Part shown: positions 1-7,160 of the stretch, in pieces
Numbering within the stretch: the stretch's first letter is position 1
How the letters are laid out: each line of letters opens with the position of its first letter
The notes under the pieces: model-generated
What the model was told of the DNA's origin: nothing
The model's input: the letters and a program-made list of their open reading frames with translations, nothing else
Database searches by the model: none
Assembly (NCBI RefSeq): GCF_019890635.1
Contig: NZ_JAIOAB010000044.1
Span: 1 to 61,149 of the forward strand
Source: Streptomyces sennicomposti
GTDB taxonomy: Bacteria; Actinomycetota; Actinomycetes; Streptomycetales; Streptomycetaceae
Reading direction: 5' to 3'
Length of the DNA: 61,149 nucleotides
Position numbers and translations under genes: made by a program

Positions 1-189
1 AAACCCGCGCCGAAGCCGAGACCGACGCCCAGTCCGCGTCCCCGCCCGTCGGTGAAGCCGGTGACATACCCGAAGTACCACGCCCAGCCGCACCGGCGGA
101 CCCCGCCGCGCGCCCCGTCGCCGATCACCTACGTCCTGCTCATCGCGGTGCCCGCCCTGGCCGCCGTAGTCGCGCTCCGCCCGCGCTGA
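1..189 (+). CDS. 3' end of a Pro-rich protein with a C-terminal membrane helix (partial)
   Basis: Frame 1 is open from the window edge to a TGA at 187-189, giving 62 residues. The first 40 are rich in Pro, Arg, Lys and Ser (for example KPRPTPSPRPRPS). They lead into a hydrophobic segment, YVLLIAVPALAAVVALRP, which ends at the stop. This looks like a Pro-rich extracellular or wall-spanning stalk followed by a membrane anchor with a two-residue basic tail. The N-terminal part and the domain type lie outside the window, so no function is given. The next gene begins 17 bases after this stop with its own ribosome binding site, so the two may be co-transcribed. Confidence 0.6.
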   Translation, partial: KPAPKPRPTPSPRPRPSVKPVTYPKYHAQPHRRTPPRAPSPITYVLLIAVPALAAVVALRPR

Positions 190-206
190 CCCTCTGGAGG
201 AACCCG

Positions 207-971
207 TTGTCGGAATGGCTTGTTCTGCTCCTTGCGATGCTGGCCGCCTGCGCCGTGGTGGTCGTCATCACCCTGCTGCGGCACCGCACGGCGGCCGAGG
301 ACGACGATCCCAGTGAGACCCCGGACGTCATCGAGTACATGACGATGTGGATCGGCGTGGTGTACGCCATCGTGCTGGGGCTCGCCATCGCCGGCGTCTG
401 GGAGGCGCGCGTCGCGGCCCAGGACCATGTGCAGGCCGAGGCACTGGCGCTGCACGAGATCTCCGAACGGGTCCGGGTCTACCCGCCGGACGTGCGCGAC
501 GGCATCCGCGCCGACGTCCACGCCTATGTCTCGCACGTCGTGGACACCGAGTGGAAGACGATGGCCGAGCACGGGCGGGTCACCCCTGAGGGCGACCGGC
601 TGCTGGAGAAGATCCGCGCGGACGTCACCGACTACCAGCCGAAGTCGGACTTCGAGGCGCAGGCCTACCAGCCGCTGGTGGACCAGGTGACCGCCGCCGA
701 CCAGGCCCGCGCGGCGCGCGCCGACTCCACCGGGGCCACGATGCCCGGCGTGGTCTGGTTCGGTCTGATCGCGGGGGCCGTCGTCACCATCGGCATGGTG
801 TTCGTGCTCCAGATCCGGCGCACCGCGCGCGAACTGGTTCTGGCCGGGCTGTTCTCCGCGCTGATCGCCTTCCTGCTCTTCCTGATCTGGGACTTCGACG
901 CGCCCTACAGCCGGGGCGTCGGGGCGTCGGCGGGCGCCTTCCTGGACCTGTTCCCGAACCTCACCGGGTGA
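207..971 (+). CDS. DUF4239-type four-helix membrane protein
   Basis: A 254-residue integral membrane protein. The start is TTG at 207, chosen because GGAGG at 196-200 is six bases upstream. There are two N-terminal helices (about residues 4-24 and 47-66), a soluble alpha-helical middle of about 110 residues rich in charged residues, and two C-terminal helices (about 178-198 and 205-226). This 2+2 layout with a soluble middle is typical of DUF4239 (bestrophin-like) proteins, which are common in Streptomyces and mostly uncharacterised. The family call rests on layout and overall composition, not on a catalytic motif. The gene follows closely on the partial upstream gene. Confidence 0.7.
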   Translation: MSEWLVLLLAMLAACAVVVVITLLRHRTAAEDDDPSETPDVIEYMTMWIGVVYAIVLGLAIAGVWEARVAAQDHVQAEALALHEISERVRVYPPDVRDGIRADVHAYVSHVVDTEWKTMAEHGRVTPEGDRLLEKIRADVTDYQPKSDFEAQAYQPLVDQVTAADQARAARADSTGATMPGVVWFGLIAGAVVTIGMVFVLQIRRTARELVLAGLFSALIAFLLFLIWDFDAPYSRGVGASAGAFLDLFPNLTG

Positions 972-1280
972 TGGGCTGACGCCCCCTCACCGGCGCGGGG
1001 GCGGCGGGGCGCCTGACGCCGCCTCACGACCGCCGGGCCCCGGCCGCCGCACCGTCGTCGTCTCCCCTGCCTCGCCCCCGGTCCCGCCTCCGCTCCCGCA
1101 CCCGGCCCCCGGTGGCCCCGGCGGAAGCCCCGTCCCCCGTGCGGCGCACACCGTTGCCCCGTTCGCCCGAGTGTGATCGCGCCGCGGCGCACATGTTCCT
1201 AGCGTTTCGATCATCGAGGCGCATTTCCGGCATACGCGGAAAAAGTCCGCGGCTGCTCCTCGGGGACCGGAGGAACCATC
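972..1280. other. Intergenic region, 309 bases
   Basis: No convincing gene is present. The left two thirds are C-rich low complexity. The right third is less GC-rich and probably holds the promoter of the next gene, including TAGCGT at 1200-1205, which resembles a vegetative -10 box but has no clear -35. The ribosome binding site of the next gene (CCGGAGGA) lies at its end. Confidence 0.4.
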
Positions 1281-1703
1281 ATGCGCGTAATAGGCGTCGT
1301 TTCGGCCGCGGTGCTGGGCGTCAGCGCCCTCACCTTCGCCGCGCCCGCCGCCCTCGCGAGCGGCGGTGACGGCCACTCCTACGGCAGCGACAGCGGCGGG
1401 GGCGGCGGCGACCGCTCCTACGGCGGCGGTGGCGGCGGGTCGTACGGCGGCGGGGGCGGCGGCGGGTCGTACGGCGGTGGCGGCGGCTCCGACGAGGGCG
1501 ACGACGGCGGCTACGGCGGCGGCCGGGGCGGCGGCGGTGGCAAGCCGGAGCACTTCCAGCACGGTGTCCGTGCGGGCGAGGGCGGCACCATCGCCGGCTT
1601 CGACCTGAAGGAGATCGGCATGGGCACCGCGCTGATCGGCGGCTCGGTGGGCGCGGCGTACTACCTCTCGCGCCGCCGTACCGGCGAGGAGGGCACCGCC
1701 TGA
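1281..1703 (+). CDS. Secreted Gly-rich protein with C-terminal anchor
   Basis: A 140-residue protein starting at ATG 1281 with CCGGAGGA just upstream. Residues 1-27 form a signal peptide (basic start, hydrophobic core, AALAS cleavage region). The middle, about residues 28-95, is almost entirely Gly with Ser and Tyr (GGGGSYGG-type repeats) and should be disordered or flexible. The C-terminus has a hydrophobic segment GTALIGGSVGAAYYL followed by SRRR and a short polar tail, the layout of a wall-anchored or membrane-tethered protein. No LPXTG or LAXTG motif precedes the helix. The next gene has the same layout and a class F sortase lies nearby. A role at the cell surface is inferred. Confidence 0.75.
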   Translation: MRVIGVVSAAVLGVSALTFAAPAALASGGDGHSYGSDSGGGGGDRSYGGGGGGSYGGGGGGGSYGGGGGSDEGDDGGYGGGRGGGGGKPEHFQHGVRAGEGGTIAGFDLKEIGMGTALIGGSVGAAYYLSRRRTGEEGTA

Positions 1704-1727
1704 CCGCGCCTTCCGCCTCGGCGCACA

Positions 1728-1779
1728 GCACACGGCTTTCGCCCCGGACCTCGGAAGGTCCGGGGCGAAAGCCGTGTGC
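1728..1779. terminator. Very long perfect hairpin between convergent genes
   Basis: Positions 1728-1751 and 1756-1779 are perfect reverse complements: a 24-bp stem with a 4-base loop (CGGA). It lies between the stops of two convergent genes (1703 and 1806), so it can end transcription from both sides. There is no long T tract, as is usual in Streptomyces. Confidence 0.9.
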
Positions 1780-1805
1780 GCCGTGTGCTGTGTCCGGTCG
1801 CGTCG

Positions 1806-2876
1806 TCAGACCCGCTTGCCGGCGCGGCGGCGCAGCCAGAACACCCCGCCGCCGACGGCGCCCGCGGCCAGCAGTCCACCGCCGATGGCCACGTCGGCCT
1901 TGGTGGCGCCGGTGGTGGTGCCGCCGCCGACACCGCCGTTGACGCCGCCGACGACGGTGAAGGCCGCGGGTCGGGTCAGGGAGCGGCCCTCGCAGTTGGC
2001 GGTGATGTCGTAGGTGCCGGGGCGGGCGTCGAAGCGGATCGTGGCGGTGCCGCGGGCGGTCTCGCCCGCCGCGTTGAAGGGCCTGAGCGGGGTCGGGGCG
2101 AAAGCGGGCGAGGACGCGGTGCCGCCGTTGCGGCAGCCCTCGACCGTGATCGTCAGCCGTCCGCCGCGGGCGATCGCGGCGGGCAGGGCCGTGATGTTGC
2201 GGACGCCGCTGCCCCCGCCGACCCCGCCGCCCGGGCCGCCGCCGACGCCTCCGACACCGCCCACGCCGCCGCCCCAGCCGCCGGGGCCGTTGCCGAGGCC
2301 GCCGCCGGGGCCGGGTCCGGGGCCGTTGCCCGGTCCCACCTGGCCGTTGCCGAAGCCGTTTCCGGGGCCGAAGCCCCCGGGACCGCCGCCGGGACCGAAG
2401 CCGGGTCCGTTGCCCGGCTGCCCGTGGTGGAAGCCGTGCCCGTGCCCGCGGCCGTTCTCCACGCCCCCGGACCGGCCGTTGCCCGGACCGTTGCCGAAGC
2501 CGTTGCCCGGACCGTTGCCGAAACCGTTCCCGGGCCCGACGCCGGGGCCGTTGCCGAAACCGTTCCCAGGCCCGACGCCCGGCCCGTTCCCCGGTCCGTT
2601 GCCGGGTCCGTTCCCGAAGCCGTTGCCCGGGCCGACGCCCGGTCCGTTGCCGGGGCCGTTGCCGAAGCCGCCCCCCGGCCCGGTCCCGAAGCCGCCCCCG
2701 GGAGCGTTGCCGAAGCCGCCGACCTGCCCATTGCCGCCGACCTGACCGTTTCCGGGACCGCCTCCCGCGTTGGCGCCGGGGACGTCGCCGCCCTTCGCGA
2801 CGGCCGCCGGCGCCGCCAGCCCGACCGCCGCCAGGGCCGCCACGAGGACCGGCAAGGGGGTACGAGTAGTGCGCAT
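1806..2876 (-). CDS. Secreted Gly/Asn/Pro repeat protein with beta-sandwich domain and C-terminal anchor
   Basis: A 356-residue protein. Start ATG at 2876 is chosen over in-frame upstream codons because GGAGGAG precedes it directly and a signal peptide begins there (MRTTRTPLPVLVAAL...). After the signal, about 180 residues consist of GPGNG, FGNGPG and GVGPGNG repeats. They are followed by a Gly-only linker and a domain of about 85 residues with two Cys (EGC, ANC) that reads like an immunoglobulin-like beta-sandwich. The end is a hydrophobic segment (AIGGGLLAAGAVGGGVFWL) plus RRRAGKRV. The layout matches the convergent gene at 1281-1703. No canonical sortase motif is visible. Function unknown; a surface-exposed stalk is likely. 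Confidence 0.75.
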   Translation of the reverse strand: MRTTRTPLPVLVAALAAVGLAAPAAVAKGGDVPGANAGGGPGNGQVGGNGQVGGFGNAPGGGFGTGPGGGFGNGPGNGPGVGPGNGFGNGPGNGPGNGPGVGPGNGFGNGPGVGPGNGFGNGPGNGFGNGPGNGRSGGVENGRGHGHGFHHGQPGNGPGFGPGGGPGGFGPGNGFGNGQVGPGNGPGPGPGGGLGNGPGGWGGGVGGVGGVGGGPGGGVGGGSGVRNITALPAAIARGGRLTITVEGCRNGGTASSPAFAPTPLRPFNAAGETARGTATIRFDARPGTYDITANCEGRSLTRPAAFTVVGGVNGGVGGGTTTGATKADVAIGGGLLAAGAVGGGVFWLRRRAGKRV

Positions 2877-2988
2877 GTGCTCCTCCGCGGAAGGCGCCCC
2901 GGGACCCGTACCCGGACGTTCGGCGAGAAAGCACCTCCCGAAAGGAACCCTCGGCCGCCCTGTTCCGGGCCGCATTTCGGAGCTGGTC

Positions 2989-3008
2989 CGTATCGGTGAG
3001 CCGATACG
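2989..3008. promoter_or_regulatory. Palindrome in a divergent intergenic region
   Basis: The arms 2989-2996 and 3001-3008 are perfect 8-base inverted repeats around TGAG (CGTATCGG/CCGATACG). They lie between the divergent starts at 2876 and 3207, in a 330-base stretch with no other gene. This is the size of a dimeric repressor operator. No regulator is identified. Confidence 0.35.
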
Positions 3009-3206
3009 CCGCGGAATTCACCCCGTTGGACAACGGTGCAGGTCACCACTTGCGGGGAAACACCCGCCCGGCTCGTCCCGGATGGCGCACGGGAAGTGCG
3101 GCGGCCACCCGTTCGCCGCCGTCCCGTCGCCGGTTGCGCGTGCGCGACTTAGCGTTCTCGTATGCGCGAACGGCGGGGCGACGGCCACGCCGAGAGGGGA
3201 TGGCGA

Positions 3207-3890
3207 ATGTCTGTGAGCGAGCTGTCCGTTGGTGCCGCCGAGGAGGAGCACGAGCCGCGGCGGAAGCGTGCTCCGTGGGGCGTGATAGCGCTGGTTCTGC
3301 TCACCGGGCTCGCTCTCATCCGCAACGGCTCCGGGGAGTTCGACGTCGGCCCGCCCCAGCCCGCGAAGGCCGCCGCCCCGGACATCACCCACGCGCCGCC
3401 CAGCGCCCCGCCCGCGAGCGGAGTGCAGGCGCTGGACCGCTCGGTGCCCGACCGGGTCAGGATCCCCGTGATCCAGGTCGACGCGCCGGTCACCCCGGTC
3501 GGCGTGGACGCGGACGGCTGGGTCGCCGCGCCGCCGCCGGACGACCCGAACCTGGCCGGCTGGTTCAACGGCGCGGTCACGCCCGGCGAGAAGGGCACGG
3601 CGGTCGTCGTCGGCCATGTGGACAACAAAATGGGCCCGGCGGTGTTCTACGGACTCGGCGCCCTGAAAAAGGGAAACCACGTCGAAGTCCAGCGGCAGGA
3701 CGGAAAGACGGCCGTATTCGAGGTGTACGGCGTGGAGGTGTTCGAGAAGGACGATTTCCCCGGCGACCGGGTGTACGGCTCGAAAGGGACGCCGGAATTG
3801 CGGCTCATCACCTGCGGCGGCGAATACACCAAGCAGACCGGATACCAGGGGAACGTCGTCGTCTTCGCCCGCCTGATCCAGACCCGTTGA
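3207..3890 (+). CDS. Class F sortase
   Basis: A 227-residue membrane-anchored cysteine transpeptidase. Start ATG 3207 is chosen over ATG 3162 because of GAGAGGGGA at 3192-3200. Residues 1-22 are acidic/basic cytoplasmic sequence, 23-39 a membrane anchor, about 45-75 a Pro/Ala linker and about 83-225 the sortase barrel. Catalytic residues are visible: His137 in VVVGHVDN, Cys203 in LRLITCGGEY and a likely Arg222 in VVFARL. Class F sortases occur in actinobacteria and their substrates are poorly known. Two secreted proteins with C-terminal anchors are encoded just upstream and are candidate substrates or partners, though neither has an LPXTG-like signal. Confidence 0.88.
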   Translation: MSVSELSVGAAEEEHEPRRKRAPWGVIALVLLTGLALIRNGSGEFDVGPPQPAKAAAPDITHAPPSAPPASGVQALDRSVPDRVRIPVIQVDAPVTPVGVDADGWVAAPPPDDPNLAGWFNGAVTPGEKGTAVVVGHVDNKMGPAVFYGLGALKKGNHVEVQRQDGKTAVFEVYGVEVFEKDDFPGDRVYGSKGTPELRLITCGGEYTKQTGYQGNVVVFARLIQTR

Positions 3891-3904
3891 GCGGTCCGGG
3901 CCCG

Positions 3905-3958
3905 TGCACCGGTCCGCGTCCATGCACCGGTCCGGGTGGGCGCACCGATCCGGCCCGG
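3905..3958. repeat. Three imperfect 18-base tandem repeats
   Basis: Units at 3905-3922, 3923-3940 and 3941-3958 share the core GCACCGGTCCG (third copy GCACCGATCCG). They fill most of the gap between the sortase stop (3890) and the stop of the convergent deacetylase (3984). Confidence 0.7.
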
Positions 3959-3983
3959 CCGGGCGGTCGGGCCGCGCCCGGCG

Positions 3984-4820
3984 TCAGGTGTACGTCCGGC
4001 GCGGCACCGTGAAGCGATAGCCCTTGTCCAGCAGTTCGGGCAGGTACTTGCGCAGCGCCCGCACCGTCTGCGTGCGGTCGCCCCCGGCGTCGTGGGAGAG
4101 CACCACGACGCCGGGAGCGGCGCCGCGTTCGACCCGGCGGACGATGGTGCCGGTGCCGGGGGTGGTCCAGTCGAGGCTGTCGACGGTCCAGGCCAGCGGT
4201 TCCATGCCCATCTCGGCGTTGAGCTGGAACACCGTGCGGTTCCAGGCCCCGTAGGGGGCGCGGAACCACAGCGGGCGTGAGCCGTACGCCTTCTCGATGA
4301 CGTCGCTGGTGCTCTCGATCTCGTCGCGTACCTCGCTGCGGCTGAGCTGGGTGAGCAGCGGATGGGTCCAGGTGTGGTTGCCGACGACGTGCCCCTCGTC
4401 GGCCATCCGGGCCAGCAGGTCCCCGTTCCAGTCGGCCATCTCCCCGCACACCATGAAGGTCGCCCGGATGTCGTACTTGGCGAGGGTGTCCAGGATGTGC
4501 GGCGTGTACTCGGGGTTGGGGCCGTCGTCGAACGTCAGCAGCATGGTGTTGCCGCGGCCCGAGAAGTGCAGGATCGGCGCGGTGCGCACCTTGGTCGGCA
4601 GGGGCTGGGCGCGTTGCGGGACGTCGCCGGTCAGGGGCCGCAGCCGGTAGGCGGAGGAGTTCTGGGGGCCGCGCGCCTGGGGGCCCGCGGCGGGGGCGGC
4701 GGACCGGGTGTCGGAGGAGCCGGTGAGCAGCAGGCCGGCCGTGCCCGCAGCGCCCGCCCCGAGAGCGGCGGCGCCGGCGAACAGCAGTCGGCGCCGTGTG
4801 ATCAACTGATCCTTCTGCAT
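3984..4820 (-). CDS. Secreted polysaccharide deacetylase (NodB domain, CE4)
   Basis: A 278-residue exported metal-dependent deacetylase. Residues 1-35 form a signal peptide with an RRRLLFAG twin-arginine-like start. The NodB domain begins at about residue 90: LLTFDDGPNPEY gives Asp98 and Asp99 (base and metal ligand), and VGNHTWTHP gives metal ligands His149 and His153 (HxxxH). Later segments FRAPYGAWN and VVLSHD match the remaining conserved NodB motifs. Likely substrates are N-acetylated glycans such as peptidoglycan or chitin; specificity cannot be read from sequence. The start ATG at 4820 has only a weak ribosome binding site. The gene is divergent from a universal stress gene and convergent with the sortase. 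Confidence 0.88.
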   Translation of the reverse strand: MQKDQLITRRRLLFAGAAALGAGAAGTAGLLLTGSSDTRSAAPAAGPQARGPQNSSAYRLRPLTGDVPQRAQPLPTKVRTAPILHFSGRGNTMLLTFDDGPNPEYTPHILDTLAKYDIRATFMVCGEMADWNGDLLARMADEGHVVGNHTWTHPLLTQLSRSEVRDEIESTSDVIEKAYGSRPLWFRAPYGAWNRTVFQLNAEMGMEPLAWTVDSLDWTTPGTGTIVRRVERGAAPGVVVLSHDAGGDRTQTVRALRKYLPELLDKGYRFTVPRRTYT

Positions 4821-4989
4821 GACTCATCAGTGACCGGAGCGTCCGCCCTGCACCGGTACGGCGGCACGAAAGCACCCGCCCGGCCCATTCGCGGCGAACC
4901 GCTTCGACAACCGCCCGCTCGGCTCCCGTCCCGCACTCGGGCACCGCCCGGGCCTCAACGGGAACGCGTCCTTCCGATAGCCTCGCGGC

Positions 4990-5469
4990 GTGACGGAACA
5001 GCACGAGGAGCACGAGCGGCAGCAGCACCGTTTCGAACGGGGCACGGACGGGCCGAAGGTCATCGTGGCCGGGGTGGACGGCTCGGAGTCCTCGATGCGG
5101 GCCGCCGCGTACGCCGCCGGACTGGCCCGGCGTCAGGGCGCGTTGCTCGCTCTGGTGTACGTCCAGCCGGTGATGACGGCGGGGGCGGCGCTCGGGGCGC
5201 CGGTGGCGGACACGACCGACGAGATCGCCGAGGACCTGGTCCAGCAGATCCGGGAGTCCGCCGAGCGGCTGAAGGGGATATTCGCCGTTCGCTGGGAGTT
5301 CCACACCTTCCGCGGGGACCCGTACAACGGCCTGGTGAAGGCGGCGGACGAGCTGAAGGCGGACGCGGTGGTCGTCGGCGCCTCGGAGCAGGCGGGTCAT
5401 CGCATCATCGGCTCGGTGGCGGTCCGCCTGGTGAAGGCGGGACGATGGCCGGTGACGGTGGTGCCGTAG
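4990..5469 (+). CDS. Universal stress protein (UspA family)
   Basis: A 159-residue cytoplasmic protein from GTG 4990. After about 25 charged residues the Usp fold begins with KVIVAGVDGSESSMRAA. It ends with a nucleotide-binding signature, VVVGASEQAGHRIIGSVAVRL, followed by KAGRWPVTVVP. This corresponds to the GX2GX9G(S/T) region of ATP-binding Usp proteins, although the first Gly spacing is atypical. A single Usp domain is usual for the short class. It is divergent from the deacetylase and precedes the permease by 123 bases with a hairpin between, so it is probably its own transcription unit. Confidence 0.85.
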   Translation: MTEQHEEHERQQHRFERGTDGPKVIVAGVDGSESSMRAAAYAAGLARRQGALLALVYVQPVMTAGAALGAPVADTTDEIAEDLVQQIRESAERLKGIFAVRWEFHTFRGDPYNGLVKAADELKADAVVVGASEQAGHRIIGSVAVRLVKAGRWPVTVVP

Positions 5470-5478
5470 ACCGGTGCG

Positions 5479-5512
5479 ACCGGCCGGCCGCCGCGCTCGG
5501 CGTCCGGCCGGT
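5479..5512 (+). terminator. Hairpin after the universal stress gene
   Basis: ACCGGCCGG (5479-5487) and CCGGCCGGT (5504-5512) form a 9-bp stem with a 16-base loop, ten bases after the stop at 5469. The long loop makes this moderate evidence. Confidence 0.4.
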
Positions 5513-5592
5513 ACGCGGTCTTCGGGGGCCGGCGGCCCTGGGCCGTCATGATCCGCCGTCAGCCGACTGCCGTCTGCGAAGAGGTGAGGCTC

Positions 5593-7038
5593 ATGGCCGG
5601 ACTCCGGATGGGTGAGGGAATCCTCCGCCGTAAACCCATCGAACACATCGAGGAGACGGAAGCCGCCGAGGGACCCCGGCTCGAACGTTCGCTCGGTCTG
5701 TTCCAGCTGACCGCGATCGGGGTCGGCGGCATCATCGGCGCGGGCATCTTCACCCTGGCGGGCACGGTCGCGAACGGCACGGCGGGCCCCGCGGTGCTGG
5801 TGTCCTTCCTCATCGCGGGCGTCGCCAGCGCGGCGGCGGCCCTGTCCTACGCCGAGTTCGCGGGCATGATCCCGAAGGCGGGCTCGGCCTACACCTACGG
5901 CTACGCGGTGCTCGGCGAGTTCGCCGGCTGGTTCATCGGCTGGGACCTGCTGCTGGAGTACACGGCGATCGTGGCGGTGGTCGCCATCGGCATCTCCGGC
6001 TACTTCAGCTTCCTGGTCGAGGACATGGGCGCGCATCTGCCCGCCTGGATGCTGGGGGCGCCGGGGACCGGGCCGGGCCACAAGGTCGACCTCTTCGCCG
6101 CGATCCTGTGCCTGCTCATCGCCTGGCTGCTGACCCTCGGCATCCGCAGCGCCGCCCGCTTCGAGACGGTGGTGGTGGCGCTGAAGGTCATCGTGGTGCT
6201 GGTGGTGATCCTCGTCGGCGTCTTCCACATCGACACGGCCAACTACCACCCGTTCTTCCCCTACGGCGTCGGCGGGGCCTTCACGGGCGCGGCGACGGTG
6301 TTCTTCGCGGTGTTCGGCTACGACGCCATGTCCACGGCGGCCGAGGAGTCCAAGGACGCGCAGCGGCACATGCCGAAGGCGATCATCTACTCGCTGGTGA
6401 TCGCGATGGTGCTGTACGTGGCGGCCTGTCTGGTGCTGACCGGGATGCAGAACTACAAGGACATCGACAAGGAGAGCGGCTTCTCGACCGCGTTCAAGTC
6501 GGTGGGGCTGAACCGGCTGGCGGACGTGATCGCGGTGGGCGCGATCATCGGCATCCTCACGGTCATGTTCACGTTCATGCTGGGCGTGACCCGGGTGTGG
6601 TTCGCGATGTCGCGCGACGGGCTGCTGCCCCGCTGGTTCGCCAAGACCCATCCCACGCGGCACGTGCCGACCCGGGTGACCTGGATCGTCGGGGTGGCCT
6701 CGGCGCTCATCGCCGGGTTCCTGCCGATCGCGGAGGCGGCGGAGCTGACCAACATCGGCATCCTGCTGGCGTTCGTGGTGGTGTGCGCGGCGGTGATCGT
6801 GCTGCGCTACCGGCAGCCCGAACTGCCGCGCGCCTTCCGCACGCCGTGGATGCCGTTCGTGCCGGCGCTGGGCGTGGTCTTCTCGATCTGGCTGATCACG
6901 TTCCTGCAGTGGCAGACGTGGCTGCGGTTCGTGGTGTGGTTCCTGATCGGCTGCGTGATCTATTTCGGGTACTCGTACAAGCGGTCGGTCCTGGCCCGGC
7001 CCCGGCCCACCGACAACACCGGCGGCACCGGAGACTGA
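5593..7038 (+). CDS. Amino-acid permease, APC superfamily (CAT-like)
   Basis: A 481-residue transporter. Start ATG 5593 is preferred over 5548 because GAGGTGAGG lies at 5581-5589. About 40 hydrophilic residues precede helix 1, which carries the APC signature GIGGIIGAGIF-like stretch (VGGIIGAGIFTLAG). The rest contains about 11-12 hydrophobic helices, with IPKAGSAYTYGYAVLGE in the helix 2-3 region and FGYDAMSTAAEESKD in helix 6, both typical of cationic amino-acid transporter type APC permeases. The usual role is proton-coupled uptake of amino acids at the inner membrane; the substrate cannot be inferred. It ends 122 bases before the convergent CapA-like gene. Confidence 0.88.
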   Translation: MAGLRMGEGILRRKPIEHIEETEAAEGPRLERSLGLFQLTAIGVGGIIGAGIFTLAGTVANGTAGPAVLVSFLIAGVASAAAALSYAEFAGMIPKAGSAYTYGYAVLGEFAGWFIGWDLLLEYTAIVAVVAIGISGYFSFLVEDMGAHLPAWMLGAPGTGPGHKVDLFAAILCLLIAWLLTLGIRSAARFETVVVALKVIVVLVVILVGVFHIDTANYHPFFPYGVGGAFTGAATVFFAVFGYDAMSTAAEESKDAQRHMPKAIIYSLVIAMVLYVAACLVLTGMQNYKDIDKESGFSTAFKSVGLNRLADVIAVGAIIGILTVMFTFMLGVTRVWFAMSRDGLLPRWFAKTHPTRHVPTRVTWIVGVASALIAGFLPIAEAAELTNIGILLAFVVVCAAVIVLRYRQPELPRAFRTPWMPFVPALGVVFSIWLITFLQWQTWLRFVVWFLIGCVIYFGYSYKRSVLARPRPTDNTGGTGD

Positions 7039-7110
7039 CCGGCCGGACGCCCGACCGACCGGCTCCCGACGGACCGAACGTCCCGCCGTCCCGCCTCCCC
7101 GCCCTCCCGT

Positions 7111-7156
7111 CGACGCGGCGACGCGGCGACGCGGCGACGCGGCGACGCGGCGACGC
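7111..7156. repeat. 8-base tandem repeat, about 5.75 copies
   Basis: The unit CGACGCGG is repeated perfectly from 7111 to 7156 in the gap between two convergent genes. An octamer repeat of this kind changes copy number readily by slippage. Confidence 0.95.
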
Positions 7157-7160
7157 TCCC

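Noticed and set aside
1560..2000. LPXTG-type sortase signals in the two anchored proteins
   Set aside because: Neither C-terminus contains LPXTG, LAXTG or a close variant; only the helix and RRR tail are present.
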